DNA of 64,000 nt from Chrysochromulina tobinii (lineage: Eukaryota; Haptophyta; Prymnesiales; Chrysochromulinaceae): NCBI GenBank assembly GCA_001275005.1, contig JWZX01003407.1, positions 34,045 through 98,044 on the forward strand, written 5' to 3'. The first letter of the stretch is position 1; every line of letters starts with the position of its first letter. Under the pieces are notes generated by a model. The model did no database searches. It saw only the letters and a program-made list of their open reading frames with translations, and was not told the origin of the DNA. Positions 39,401 to 53,167 of this stretch are shown piece after piece. Position numbers and translations under genes: made by a program.

Positions 39401-42400
39401 GAAGTTCCAGGCCGAAGGGGTGGCCCGCAGGATGCATGCATGGTTGTTGTCGCAACGTGGGCACGTCTCGGCTGCAGGCGCTCCAACCCCTCGACCGTTT
39501 TCTTGGAGCTGGCCGGGCGCTTCAATCGAAGGTGTGCTGGCTTCATTTGCATCCGGGGCAGCAGCGCTGTGCGGTGTGCCGTCACCACGAGCGACCTCCT
39601 GATCGAGAAGAGCACTCTTGACTGCTCGCGCCGCCAGATCCCGCGCAGCCGCTCGCGCGTGTTCATCTCCCTCATCAGGGGCGCTCGTCGGAGCCGGGAC
39701 AGCCCGTGGCGCCGGGGCGGCCAGTGGCGCTGCTCGCAAGATGGCGCATGCGATTTCGCCCGCATTCGCGACGACGAGCAATCCCAGCTGATTGGGTGCG
39801 TGGGATGCATGCAGGAGCTCATCATCAAGCTCCTTGGGGGTAGCGCACGACATTTTACAACCAGAGGCATCGTACAAGGCGACATGCGCAAAGGCTGCCT
39901 GTGCGCCTTGGCCGGCGGACTTGCCCTCGAGTATCCCGCTCGTCGACATGGCCAACTCGACGAGCTGCGCAGGGCCCTCCCATTGGCCTGCTGCCACGTT
40001 GGGCGAGCCGGGCACCGGTGCGGCGCACACCTCAAGTGCAACTCGCAAGGCAGCGTCTCGGCGCTTCCCAACGACAGCCATCTCAACGGCATCCGAGGCA
40101 GAGGTGCCACCGGCCAGGCTCAGCATCTCCGGGCGCTGCATCACGGCGAGCAGACCAAACGAAGCCAGCGCCAGTGACGCATGGGCCGTTGCTGGCTGGT
40201 CAGCTGCGATCCCACAGAAGGGTAGATGCACCTTTGCAAGCTCGAGGCACGCGTCGAGCATGCGGCCGCATTGAGGCAGCGGCGGCGAGGGCAGTTCGAG
40301 TCGGAGCCGCAGCTTCTCCTCATTCGCGAGCGTGATCACCGTCTTCTCGGCCACACCGAGCTGCGTCGAGAGCCTCGCGACCTCGGCAAGATACGAAGTC
40401 TCTGCTCCGTCTGGCTCGGGGTGCGGGTTGATGACTTGAATGGAATACCGCTGAGGCGCTTGCATCTCGAGGCGCGAGGCGTCTCCGCCGTTGACTGCGA
40501 GGTTGAGAGGAGCGTTCTCCATGCCACCTGACAAGCCAGTCGCGCCTCGACGCATGCTATCGCTGCACGCCGTGAGCGCTCGAAGGGCTCCAAGGGCGCG
40601 GCAGATCACGCCATCGCTCAACCCCTGCCGACACGCTGCCTCCAGTGCTGCCTCGCACGCCTGGCGCGTTCCCTTCGCCGATGCCTGTTCATCTGCGAGG
40701 AGCTGCCTGAGCAGGTTGATTTTCTCGGCGTCCTGGCTCTTGTCGATCTTGCCGGACTCCGCCACCACAGGCTCGCAAATCAGGTCCATGTGAAACGCCA
40801 TCTGTTGCGCGGCAGCCTGATCGAGAGTGGGCAAGGCCAGCAGGGGCAGCGCACAGAGCTGGTGGCTGTCCTCAGCGTCCAACGGGACGGCGCTTGCCCG
40901 CAGCTTCTCAAGCGACTTGATTCTCATCTTGAAGGTCCCATAGTATCGCGAGACCGCAAAGTGGAGCACTGCGTTCTCATGCAACATGGGTGGCCGGGAG
41001 AGGGTCACCTCCACATCGACGTGCTTGGGCTCCGACGTGGGCGTATCACCGACAGCGAGGTTGACGGTGAGTCGTTTGGTGTCGATCGTGAGCCGCACGG
41101 TCTTGCCCGGCCGCCACTCGCCGCTGGTGCGGCAAGTGCCATCAGCTCTGTCGTCACGCAAGCAAGTGCCATCAGCTCGCCAGCCAAACTGGCCCAATGC
41201 GGAGCCCAACTTGATCGACTTGGACGAGAGCATGGCGCGCAGGTCATCTCGAGACCGATCTGCCGGTGCGACGTTCTTGGGCGCGAAGACGACGCCCACG
41301 TAGGCACCTTCGCGGTCAAAGTCGCCATTGTGCTCTTCACACTCGAAATCGATTTGCCAGACCCCCGAGTCGAGCGGCATGGCTTCTTCGACAAACTGCA
41401 CATTGTCCGAGGAGAAGGCCACACGACGAAAGCCCTCGTCGAGACCATTCCCGCCGCCAGAGGTGCGGAGGCGCTTGCAGAACAGCTGAGAGATCTTGTG
41501 ATCATGCCGCCCGTGCGCCAGTCGCTCGTGCATCCACGCCTGCAGCTTGGGCTGCTCGGGCGCAGAGGGCAACTTCAGGTAGACAGCCTGCACTCGGCCA
41601 GCAAGCTTGACCTCGACGCACCCATCGCCTCGCACGACGATCGCCTTCATCAAGAGCGCGTCGCCTTCTGCGCTGGACGCAAGCGCCTCCGTTCCGAGCT
41701 GCAACTTCGCAAGGACCTCAGCACGCTTGGCCTCCTGCGCACTCCCGGCTTCGCCCTCCTTATCGGCAACAGGTAGCACGTACGCGCACATGGCGTCGGT
41801 GTACTCGAGCAGCGCTGGCGGGAGGGGTATGCGCAGAGCTGCGGGCGTTCCACCGCCGCGGGCAGGAGCGCCATCCATCTTGATCAGCAAGCCACGAGCG
41901 TGCCGGAAGGTAAGAATTCGCGGTGATCGCCCCCATACTCTGCCCCAATCGACCCGGCTCGCCTCGGTGCGTGCGGGCACGGCTAGGGGCGTTGCAGCAG
42001 CCTTGGAAGGCACGGCCGCACCCGGCTGCCAAAGCGCAACCCCAATGTCACGGAGCATGGCGGTGGCCACGCTCGCGCAGAGCTCCTCGTCGGCATTCAT
42101 GGGAAGCAGCTTCGCGAGCAGTCGCAAGCAGAGCGTCGCACCGTCATCGTGTGGCGGCAATCGACCCGTGAGCTCGAGCAATACATGCGAGAGAGGCTCG
42201 TGCTGATGCGGGGGGCAGCTCGGGGCAGCATGACCACGAGTAACGAGAGCAGCTGTAGTCGCAGCTCGGGCTCGAGCCTCCGGTCGCTAAGCATACGCTC
42301 GATGCCGGAGAAGACCCACTGGCATTCGGCACTCTGCGCGGCATCAGCGTCGCCAGAAAGTTGGCGCGCGACGCGACACAGGATTGAGTAGGCCGTGACA

Positions 42401-45400
42401 CGGGCGTCGGCGTTCTGCGGCTCTCTGGACAGGATGCGATCGACGACTCGCCTGCTTGCAAGCCACGCGAAATCGGAGGCGATGAATCGCAACCTCAGCA
42501 CGCGCAGCACAAGCCGCTCCTCGGTGGGCGCCGCCCACGAGGTGCCGTCCAGGAAGTTGAGAAGCCTGTCGAGCAGCCTGTGCAAGGCCACCTTGAAGCC
42601 ATGCAGCGCCTCGTGCCCGGCGCCGTGCGTGCGGCTCGGCTCCGGCCGCAGCGCGAGATGGTATCTCGCGAGCTCCGACAGCACGCGAAGCCGCACCGAG
42701 CGCTGTGGGCTTTCGAGCGCCTCGCGCAGAGCCGTCAGCGCGGCCGCCCCTAGCACGGCGAGCTGCGTGCGGCGGCGCAGCTCCTTATGCAACGCGACCA
42801 GATCCACCGCCGCCTCAGGCTCCGCTTTGTGTTGCAAGAGTGCGGGCTCGAGAAAGTCAAGCACCTCTGTAGTGAGGGCTCCGTACTTTTTAGAAGCGTG
42901 GTCCGTGTGCCAGTTCACAGTTCTCGTCGCTCGCATCGCTTGGCGCCGCAGCCGCTTCCACCGCTTCTCCATCTCCTGCACGAGATCGAGAGCCTTGGCG
43001 ATGCGCCCATCGACTTGCACGTCGCTGGAGAGCTTCAGCTTCTCGCGTGCGCGGTCATACGAGCTCATCCGCCTCGACGGCTCCACCTGGATGAGGCTCG
43101 AGGACCGGCTCAGACTCGGCGGCATCCATCGAACGCCAGAAGCCGAGCTTGGTCGATTCGGCTGCGACGAGCCGCGGCTTGGGAGCAACATTCCGGCGCT
43201 CATCCCGGCGCTCAACAGATCTCCGGCGAAGCGGTTGCTCTGCTCCTCCCCCGGCTCTGCCTGTTCCTCCTCGTCGTCCCGTGGCAACGCCGGGTTGAGC
43301 GAGCGCAGCAAGAAGAGAGCTCGCCGCTCGATGGGTAAGCAAATGCGCTCTTCCTCTTTGGAGCGATCGAAAGGTGCAGGGCGCGGCGCGTCTGGCAGGA
43401 GCGCCTCCAGATCCCTGGTGGCGGCGTAGTCCGCATCGACCACCCTCCCATGCACCCATCGCCCGAGCTTGTATGCAGCTTCCCACAGCTTGGACAGCTG
43501 CAGCCGAAGCTGCTCCGGCATCTCGCTCAGCGTCCCGCCGCCCAGCAGAGCCGCGCCAGCTGCGGCAGCATCCGAGATGAGCTCGTGATGGCGCAGCAGC
43601 ACGCAGACGACCAGCCGCTGCAGCCTTTCCGGCGTAGGGGACGCATGCCTCGGATCGCGCGCGCCCATCTTCTTGCGAGACGAAATCTCGGAGTACATGG
43701 CTTCGTGGAGCGCCGCTGCGGGGCCTATGGGCGTCCTCTTGGGCGCATCGCCGCCAGCAGCAGCAGCAGAGGCCATCCCCGCACTCGCCGAGGCGCCCAG
43801 CGCGGGCGGCGTGTACGTGCGGAGCTCCTCTAGAAAACGGCTGGCTTCTTCGTTGGAGATGACGTTGTGCCCGCGATGCTCGAAGCGTGTGATGGTATGC
43901 TCATCGATCAAGCGCGGCTCCACTCTTGCCTGCATGGTCTTCGCGCGTTCTAAAGGCACGGGGCCGAAGTTGAACGCCTCGTGGTCGTCCAGAGCCCCTA
44001 CAGACTCGGTCCGCACAAGATGCAACGGCTTGGGCTTCTGGGGCGAGCTCACCGGAGTGGCCAGCCGAGAGACCGCAGGCGAGACGCCACCTACCGACTC
44101 ATCAAGCCCGCCTCGCAGGAGCATCCCCCCCATCCGGCCGATCGTCAACGGGTCGGCGGACGAGCGCTCGTTGGTCGAGTCGAGCGCCTGCATGCACAGG
44201 CGCCCAAGGAGCTCTGCGGTGAGCGTGGCCAGCTTATGCATCTCGCTGACGCTCGATGGCGAGCGAAGCTGCCCGCGAACTAGGCAGAGTGCGTCGCGAT
44301 CGGGGTGCGAGCCAGCCGCACCGCTCCAGCTCAGCCGAATCGTACTGCCCTCGACGAGCACACGGTGCACACTGACCGAGCGCTTCGCGAAAGGCTTGCG
44401 CTCCTCGTCGCTCAGCGAGAGGTATGCCGCCTCGGTGATGCTCGTAGCTTTGCCCGCTTCCGCTAGCTCAGCCGCCTTTTCAGCATCGTCCATCACGTAA
44501 CGTGTAGCCTGCACCACGTTAGTCTCCACAAGGAGGTTTGGGCACGCTACACTCCAGCTACCGATGGACGTGGGCTCGTCTGGGCAGAGGCGAGCGAGCT
44601 GCTCGTTGTCGCTGAGCGCACATCGAGGAAGCGTCTCCACACACAGTCGAGATCCGGGGAGATCCTCGACCCCCCTGGCTGACACCTTGGATGCTGCACG
44701 CGAGGGACGCAATGAGGCTGTCGCCTTGGGCGCCGTGACGGACTTGTTTGATCCCGCTCGCGAGATGGACAGAGGCGCCATCGTGAGCTCCAAAAGGCTC
44801 TCGCCCGACATCATGCGACGCAACGGTGTGGCGATCAGCGCCTGCAATGCGGGCGGCTCTGGGGCTGCTGGCACAGTACCGGGCGAAATCTCCGCTGAAA
44901 TCTCCGCTGAGACCGGTGCGGCGAGCGTGGGCGCGGGCACGGACGCTAGGGTGGGCGCCGCTGCGGCCGGTGCAGCCGGTGCAGGCGGGGTCGGGCGAGC
45001 CGTGGCGCACATCTCGCAACGTGAAAGCAAGCTGCTGTTGAGGAACGTGCACGCTGCGCAACTCCACTCTTGTACGGCAGCTGGCGCTGGCGCTGGCGCT
45101 GCCGAGGACGAGCTCGCACCGCGGCTGAGGGCTGGCTGGCGCGATGACTGGCGCGACAGATTTGCCGACGCTTGGCGTGTGCGTGGCGGAGGCGGGCCCG
45201 TGTAGGCGAGCATCTCGACCGTGCACATCGTGTTGGTGCCGACGACAAGGCGAAACCCCTGCCGCGGTAGGTTGCGAAAGGCGACTTTGCTCTCGTCTAA
45301 CGTCGTGAATGCGAGGCTGCCCTCGCTCAGGTCGAGTCGCACACCGACTTCCAAAGGGTACTCGCGCACTCCTGACCTGTGAAAGAAGAAGGACTCATCT

Positions 45401-48400
45401 CCCTGGAAGCAGTGCAGCCCGGTGTCTGCGCTCGAGAGTTTGAGCAGCCACGCCTGCTTTGGCGATTCCGATAGGCTAACGTCGTCCCCAAGGCTTTCCG
45501 TCGCCACGCCAATGAAAGCCCAGTAGTCTGGATCGTCCTGCTCGAATCGCACTCGCCATTCGTGCACGCCAGTGTCTCGGACGACCTTCCGCCCAAAGAT
45601 GGGCTTGCAAGAGCTATCCCTCGTGAAACGCAACGCACTGGCGAAGGACTCCAAGCCGGTGAGCGCCCACTCGTCGGACAACTTCTGGCGACGCGTCGCA
45701 TCGTCTTGGCTTTGCGCAGCTTTGTCGTCCTTGTTCGGCCGTTTCGGCGTCTCGACCTCAACGATCATCTCGGAGGCACCCGGCCATGAGATGATGCGAG
45801 TGGCCGCACTCACGTCGACCTCCGCCGAGGTCGCCTTCTCGCAGCCCCGTAGGCGCACCAGAATCTCGGCATGCTTACCACTGGTACTGGTTGGCGGGTA
45901 GCGCATCGCCGGCGCGTGAAGCACGGCGATCTCGTCGCCAGCCGTATCGCAGTCCCACAGTCCCAGCGGGGACCTATTGCCGTCACAGTCCCTCAGCGCC
46001 TTGAGCAAGCGCGCGATCGCCAGGAACGGGAGCTTAGCGGACGAACCGTACTCGAGCATACGAAGTACGAGCGATGGCAGCAAGCTGAGGATGGGGTCTG
46101 CGCTGAGATGGATCGGTGGGGACGCACGCAGCTGCTCGAGGCGTCGCACAGCGGCGTGGATGAGCGCCTCCTGGTAATGGGCAAAAGAACTACCTGGGTT
46201 GCCTGGGTGCAGAACTATGGAGGCATGCGCCTCACGGAGCAGAATGGAGCTGCGCGGCATGCGCACGCGCGCAGGCAGTGCCCCTGTTGGACGCGGGTCT
46301 GTGCGGTTCTCGCTCGGACCCTTTGGTGGCGACACCACGTCGATCGCGTCGTCCACACCGATGCACGAGTGCAACAAGCGCTCGACGCTGGCACCATCAA
46401 GCTTGATGACGCTAGTCCATGCCTTGAGCACGGCTTGATACACCGGCGCCGGCGCCATCACCTGTTTACATCGATCCATGAGATCCGCAAGGGCTGCCGC
46501 GAGAGTGCCGGAGTGCCTCTGGATTGCCGTCGCGGACGGTTCTTCTGGGCGAGTCGCGGCCGCAGAAGTGAGCAACGAGCAGAGCGACTCCACCACCATG
46601 CGTGCGTGTGGCTCTGGGTGCATCATGAGCACCTGAAACCCACAAATTTGGGTCTCGATGTCCGGGATGTTGCCCTTGGCATCCAGCGCCTTACCCGTAG
46701 GCGCCTCCTTGACAGCGATGCGATTCGAGGGCCTCCTGCGCAGCCGCCGAGTCCGTGCTTCTTCTGCTGGATCGTCGTCGCTGTCATCAGCATCATCTTC
46801 AACGTCGCTGGTGCCGCCGAGGAGCACCTCGGAGTAGAGGGCTTGCGATTCCTCCGGATGATCGTTGATGAAGTGAAACAGTGCCACCTGATGCTCTTCG
46901 AGGGTAGCAAAGTACACGCGGACCTCGTAATCGAGCCTGGCAACGTCGCCGCGACACCGGCGCTGCATCTGTCGGAGGGAGCGGCGCAGCTGGATCTGCG
47001 CCTCTTCCCACGATTGAGGTTCCTCGTCCTCAGCATGATCGGACGCTCGCCGATACCTGCGCCGCCGCGCCGTCGCATGAGGCGAGGTAGACGGCCGGTC
47101 TGTGAACGAATCCTGATGCGCCAGCGACGGACGTGCGGTTGCAGCAGGCACCCCTCTGCCAACGGCTGCAATTTCGTCTTTGGCGACCTCGTCCTTGACG
47201 AACGGCGGCGCGTTCTCGAGGATCTCAACGCGAAGTGCGGTGGCTCCTCGAAGGTCGTCTGCATCCAAGAGCGTGACCCACGTGCCTGGCCTCGGACGCG
47301 TGCCGCTGCTCGGGTACAGGTCCACCCGGCGCCGCTCGATCCATTCTGGGCTGCTTTTGTCCGGTGCATCCCCGCTCTCGTCATTCTGCGGACGATGCTG
47401 CTGGACGAGGCAACGGATGCGACGCGCTGCGTGCGAGCCATAGTCCTCGGGCGAGCAGCACCCATCCGACTTTGGCCCAGCGGAGCCGTCCCCACCGCCA
47501 ATGAGCATCTTCCACTGCGTGATCTCTCCCGGCGGAAAGTGGTGGAATTCGAGCCAATGGGGAGACTCTTCGGTGGGCGCCGCCGAAGCTGCGCTGCGCC
47601 ACAGCTTACCATAGTGGCCAGCCTCCTCGAAGAGCGCCTCGAGAAGCGAACCCGACTGCGTAGCCGTGATGCCCGAAGACGCAACCACCTTGGCCGGCTT
47701 CTGACGCACCGGAACCGTCGCGCCTGCCCAGCGCTCCGCACGATCTCGCGCCTCCTCGCCGCTGTTGAGCGGATACACGGCAGCCTTCGAGCCATCGCCG
47801 TCGGTGAGCAGCTCGCCATTGAAGGAGAGCTCGAAGATCCGGCCAGAGAATTGCGGCGACTTGACTGAGCTCGCTGCGTCCCGGCCCGTTGGCAACATGA
47901 GCACGCCACCGATCATCGTGACGCAGTCGGAGTGGTCTGGGTCGGCTGCGCCCTGCAGGTCGGCATGCGAACACGACGCTTCGGTCGCACGTGCCCCATC
48001 CACGAGCAGATGGTACTTGCCAGACGCAAACTCGACGCCGACCACGTGCTCTACGCCGTCGTTGATGGCCGCCGTACTCAGCAGCCGCGCCGCCCCCTCC
48101 ACCTCGAAAGAAAGCCTACCCTCATGCACGGAGAGCAACTTCGCCTTGCCGTGCTTCGACTCCCAGACGGCCGAAGTGACGCCCGTGAAGCCCATTTGGA
48201 AGGGCTTGGGCACGGGCAGACCATCCTTGCCCTTGGCCTGGCCGGCGGGGAGGCGCGCCAGGATCGTGCCAAAAGCCGCTTTCGTGCGAATACGCGCCGT
48301 GAGCACAAAGGCCTTGGGCGCCTTTTCCCGTGCCGATGAGCCGCCTAGGTCGATGGCCTGCATGTGAATCGTCTCACGCTCCGATAGAGCAGCCGCCGTG

Positions 48401-51400
48401 GTGGGTGGTGGCGGCTGGACCTTGACAAGCGCTGCTGCGTGACGGGCAATCATCGGCAACGCCGCAAGAGCGTAGAATACGACCGCACGGCTTCGCCGAT
48501 CCCCCGCCTCCTGCGAGGCGAGCGCCCTTTGCATGCCCATGAGCGCGTGCCAATCGGGCTCTTGCTCCGCCTTGAGCGACTCGGAGTCGCCATCCGCAGT
48601 GCGCGTGAGGAGAGCTGGCAGGTAGGGCGTTGCGAGCAGCTGAAGCTCGCCCGCCTCCGCCAATGTCGAGAAGACCTCCCGAGAGAGGGACGCGCGCGCC
48701 GCATCGAGTAGCAGTGCGCGCGTATGCCGTGGCGCCGACGGTACCTGTTTGACCGAGCTCACGATCACCCAAAAAGGCCAGGGCTGCGCTGGTTCACGGT
48801 CCTCGTGAGCCTCGAGCTCCAGCAGCAGCTTGCCGTTCGATTCGAAAGTGAAGCTCAGGCCGTTGGCCGCCTCGGGGTGCATGCGCCACTTGGAGGGGGG
48901 TGGCTTTGAGCGGCGTGGGTCAGGCTGCGGTGGATAGCCAGCCACAACGTACTGCAGCCAATCATCCAACCTTTTGGTCGCGTGCGCCTTGGTGGGGCGC
49001 GGCCCGTTGAACTCATCGAGCTTGAAGCGCACACTGTCCCTTGAGAGCTGCTGCATGCCAGGCATGCAGCCAGCGCTGCAGAGGAGGACGCGATCACCCA
49101 TCGTGATCGGAATGGAAGCCTTCGACTCGAGCAGCAGGCAGCGCGCATCCGTCAAGGGAGGCACTCCCGAGAGGCCATAATCGACCTCGAGAAGCATGCG
49201 CACGTCTACAAGGCCGTGGTCGCACTCGGGGGGTGGCTGGACGCCGTCGCGAATGGCGGCTTGCAACCCACCAGAGAGGAAACCGCCGTGCAGCGTCGCG
49301 ATTGCGGACTTGATCCGCACCGTCCACTCACGCTGCAACCGGCTACCCTCGACAAAACTCGCGTCCAGCGCACTCTCCACGTCAAGACCATACTCGCGTT
49401 TGATGGCCTCCAAGCTCAAGGCAGCACCCTCTGGCCACAACTCCTCGGTGAGCACCGCCGCGAGCTTCAAGCCCAGCGACGGTTCAAACGGTGCAGCTAG
49501 GCAGTGCAGCCGCTCTTGCAGGCGCGCTCGTGGGTGTGGCCCGTTGGGCGTCGTCTCGAGCTCTCGGTTCGGCAACGTCATCGCGCTGGCAGGCACGCTG
49601 CTCAATGTGATCAATAGCTTTTTGAGCGCCTCGAGCCGCGAGGCCACGCGAGCGGCATCGCTGCCAGCCGTAGGAGCCTGGGCAAGCTTCTGCATGACGG
49701 GCAGCAGCAGCAGAGTCACGAAGGGTTGGCTAAGCACCACGCTCGCCTGCTCGCTTCCAGCACTGGCTCCAAGTAGAAGCGAGTGGCCAAGCTCGAGGAC
49801 ACGATCAACGTAGGTTGCCTTTGGCGGCTCCCCAAGCGGGACGGCGCTCAAGAGCAGGCAAAACGCGAAGCGCTCAATCGACGAGCGTGCTGTGGACGCG
49901 AGGAGCTCATCAGCTTGTACTGAGCTGTCGAGGAGGAGTACCGAGGTATTCACGTCGGCAGGGGGCAGTGCACTGCGTAAGAGGCCATCCAAGCCATCCT
50001 CGGACAAAGCCGCGACAAAGCCGGTGTCCGAAGCTAGCTTGAGTAGCACCTTGGCCGCATCTGCACCCGATGGAAGCAAGCCGTGGGGGCTCGCCCGTAT
50101 CACGCTGGTGAGCAGCTCGAAGCGCAGGCGTGCTGTCGAGTACAGCAGTGGCCAGCTGTGTAGCAGTGCATCTACAGCCACCTTGCCAACATCTGCACGT
50201 GGCGACGAAAGCCACGGCTGCACCACGGCTCGAATGTCCGAAGGAAGCGTTCTGCTCAGCTGCTGTTTTTCGAGCCACTCTGCCACTCGGGCGTCGTCGA
50301 ACGTGGTGCCGAGAGACCGGCACGCCCCGTTGCATATCGAGACCGTGGCAGCATCGAGCACGGAGAGTGCGTGCATGGCCATGTGCGTGCGCGCGAGCCA
50401 CGTATCTGTCTTCTCATCGTCCCATGCCATACTGTCTGCGTCTTGGAGCGCTACACAGCCGAGCAACTTGCAGCAGAGTTCGATCACCTGGGGGGTCGGA
50501 GCGATGCCGAGTGGTAGAGTGGCGCACCGTGCCCGTACGCTGCCTGGAAGTGCCGCCCACTCGGCCGCGCGCGTTGCCGCGCACTTGAGGAGGAGAGCGA
50601 TGCCGTTGGCGATGCCAAGGGGCTCTCGCCAAGGCCTTGGGCAGGGGCTTCGCAACTCACGCTTGATCACGAGGGTCGCATCGGCGACATCGACGTTGAC
50701 GATGAAGAACAAGTAGAGCGGCTTCGGCAGCAGCATAGGCGATGCAAAGAGCTCCTGCGAGCACGCCTCCGCTGCGCTGCTGCCCGCAGACAAGTGCAGC
50801 ATCGCGCGATCCATGTCCACAACGACCTTGATCCTTGTGGGCAGCTTGCCATTCTCGCGCAGCAGCCGGCCGTCGACCTGCGAGGGGCTGCATGTGTCGT
50901 GACGGCTGAGAAAGATGTGCCCATTCTTCTCCTCGGCGAAGCCGGTGCAACAGAAGAGCGAGCTCTTGTGGAAGACTTCCGCGTGGCGATCACCACCGCT
51001 GTACTTTTCATCGCGTGGGAAGAATCTGGTGAATTGGTCGCTCTGGAAGAGCTTGTACCGATCGGGGTCGGACAGAAGCGAAGCGAGCGCGACGGGAGAG
51101 GCAACGCCAAATCCCTGTAAGAAGCTGCCCTTGGCGGCGAGCTTCTCGCTGGAAAGCTCAAACTCGTACACGCCGCCAACGAGCGCGTCAGGCACGACGA
51201 CTGTCGAGCAGTTGATTTGCTGATGCGACTCGTCGGCTGCGGCACTACGTTTAGCGTAGCCTCCTGGCGGGGGCAGGCAGGTCAGCGTGACTTGCGCCAT
51301 GGAGGCCGTAGCGGCGGCGCGCACCACCTGCACGTACGGGTTGCGCACACACAAGGGCAACTCCGGCGCCTCCGGCCTGCCGGCAACGAGCGCGAACGGC

Positions 51401-52917
51401 GGGGTTGCTGCCAGGTGGCAGAGCACAAAGCTCAAGTCGCTACCGAGCATCACGCCGCCTCCCAGATCCTCTGCGCTTGTGCAGCTCGCCCAGCTGCATG
51501 CCGCAAGGAGCGCCGCCTCGGTAGAGCCAGTGCGAACTGCGATCCACAGCAGGCAATTCAACGCCGCAAGGCGGACGGGCAGCGGCGCAGTGGCCTCCGC
51601 GTCGTCCTCGATGCGCGCGAGTGCGCCCAGGACTCGTAGATTAGAGGAGCTCGCGATGCTGCCGGCCGAAGTCATCGACTTCTGGCGCGCGGCAAGCAGG
51701 CTGCCTATGTTTGCGGCAACCCGCACAGGATCGACCGCGCAATGGGTGGACAAGAGCTCGCTTGGGCAGAGATCGAATGGGGTTACGGTGCCCGAGCCCT
51801 GGGTTGCAGACCCACTGCTGAGCGCGCGGGCGACGGCCTCGAGGAGCGGTCCAATAGTAGCAGGGCCCACATTGGTGGAGAGGACCGCATCGAGCAAGCC
51901 TGCTGCGAGGTCGGCGGTTGGTGATGGTGGCGGAGCGGGCAAGGCATTGCCGTCCTCAATGCCACCGCCTGATGGGGTAGCCGCTGTGGTGGCGGCAGTG
52001 GCGGCAGCAGCGGCAGCAGCAGCCCAAGGTGGCGGTAAAGGACGCCACGGCAGTTTGTCAGTGTCCGCTTTGGGTGGCTCGTGCAGCTCCTCCTTCTGGC
52101 ACGCCTCGAGGAGCTGCCGATGGCAATCCATGGCCTTGTGCAAGTGGCGGATGCGCCGCTCGGTCAGCACGTCGGCCGTTGACCACACCTCGTCTGCCGA
52201 GGTTGCATGCGCAAGCACCGCATCCTGGGTGAGGGCCGCCGTTCGGAGCTCGGCCGGCAACGTGAGCGCATCTGCACGCGGGTCGAGCAAGCTCAGGCAG
52301 CACGCCCACTGCTCCGACGTGAGGTCGGCGGGCAGACCGGTGGCGCCACGAGGGCCACGGGCGCTCGCCGAGGAGCCGCGCGGAGGCGTCGCCTCTTTGG
52401 CGCGCGGATCATCGTTCGGGACGCCGGCCGGTGCGTCGTTGAGCAGGTCGAAGGTAGCCTCGTGGACAGAGCGTGCGAGGGCGACGAGACGCGTGTCACC
52501 TTCTAGGGCCGTTGCGTCCTCCTCGTCTATCTCACCATTGGCAGCGGCAGGCGGGCCGTCCTGCCCAGTTCTGTTCTGCCTGAACTCCTCGTCCTCGTCC
52601 TCCTCCTCATCATCATCGCGCGAAGAAAGAAGGATATCCTCGCCCTCCTCGCCCTCCTCGCCCTCCTCGCCCTCCTCGCCCTCCTCGCCCTCCTCGCCCT
52701 CCTCGCCCTCCTCGCCCTCCTCGTCAAACTCGTCCGACCCCTCGTCCGACCCCTCCTCGTCATCATTATCATCATCGCCGTCCTCTTCGCTTTCTTCCTC
52801 GCCGTCCTCTTCTTCCTCCTCGTCCTCGACCTCATCGTCGAGGTCCTCGTCGTCTTCGTTTACACCCGTAAAGTCGGCGTGCTCCTCGTGATCAGAATGT
52901 CTAGCTCCGTCGCTCAT
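33409..52917 (-). CDS. Giant HECT-type E3 ubiquitin ligase (SPRY, RanBP2 Zn finger, ZZ fingers, PDZ, HECT)
   Basis: One reading unit of about 19.5 kb, about 6500 aa, with no intron I can see and two 1-nt frame breaks (near 42210 and 37690). Start chosen at the ATG at 52917, just before the acidic N-terminus; the frame is open to 53169. Order from the N-terminus: Asp/Glu-rich tract with E-E-G repeats (52620-52870); helical repeat scaffold; SPRY/ConA-like domain (50780-51210); LamG-like domain (47800-48390); SPRY (45190-45640); RanBP2 zinc finger W-S-C-A-A-C-T-F-L-N (45000-45085); more helical repeats; SPRY-like (40900-41440); ZZ-type finger (39260-39480); PDZ (38200-38460); ZZ-type fingers (37735-37870, 35590-35790, 35240-35410); HECT (33409 to about 34500). 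The catalytic Cys is encoded at 33508-33510 in H-T-C-F-F. HERC1/HECTD4-like in style, with its own domain mix. Confidence 0.85.
36282..36320. repeat. Short GGCGTCGGC tandem repeat in the HECT gene
   Basis: Four copies of a 9-bp unit. On the coding (minus) strand they encode repeated Ala-Ala-Asp units in a linker between the ZZ fingers and the upstream part. Confidence 0.8.
52634..52722. repeat. (CTCCTCGCC)n minisatellite, HECT ligase N-terminus
   Basis: About nine to ten tandem 9-bp units. On the minus strand they encode Gly-Glu-Glu repeats inside a long Asp/Glu tract. Perfect repetition suggests recent expansion and likely length polymorphism. Confidence 0.92.
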
Positions 52918-53167
52918 CCTTGCTCGGCAGAGAAGCCACGCAAGCGGGACGCGCGGACCTTCGTGTTTCGTGAAGTTAACGGCGTTGTCACGAGCACTTT
53001 TCTGAGGATCTGTAAATGCCACAAATGATTCTTTCGGTTCGGTCGGGCAGGCATCATTGTGACGGTCGCCTGCCTGCAGATTCTTTTTTCGAACGCGACG
53101 CCCCTCACTCCCAACGAACAGAGAATGCGAACGGACAAGCGCGAACGCGAAGTGGCCACTCGCGCTC
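52918..53167. promoter_or_regulatory. Divergent promoter region, HECT ligase / Kelch protein
   Basis: 250 bp between the preferred ATG at 52917 (minus) and the ATG at 53168 (plus). If the minus ORF is used from its most distal ATG (53169), the two coding regions overlap by 2 nt in a shared CATG. Confidence 0.4.

Noticed and set aside
45871-47868. 665-codon plus-strand frame over the HECT gene
   Set aside because: Antisense to continuous minus-strand coding sequence; composition typical of antisense shadow.
48374-48772. Short frames inside the giant gene region as separate genes
   Set aside because: They overlap conserved LamG/SPRY coding sequence and have no start context or motif of their own.
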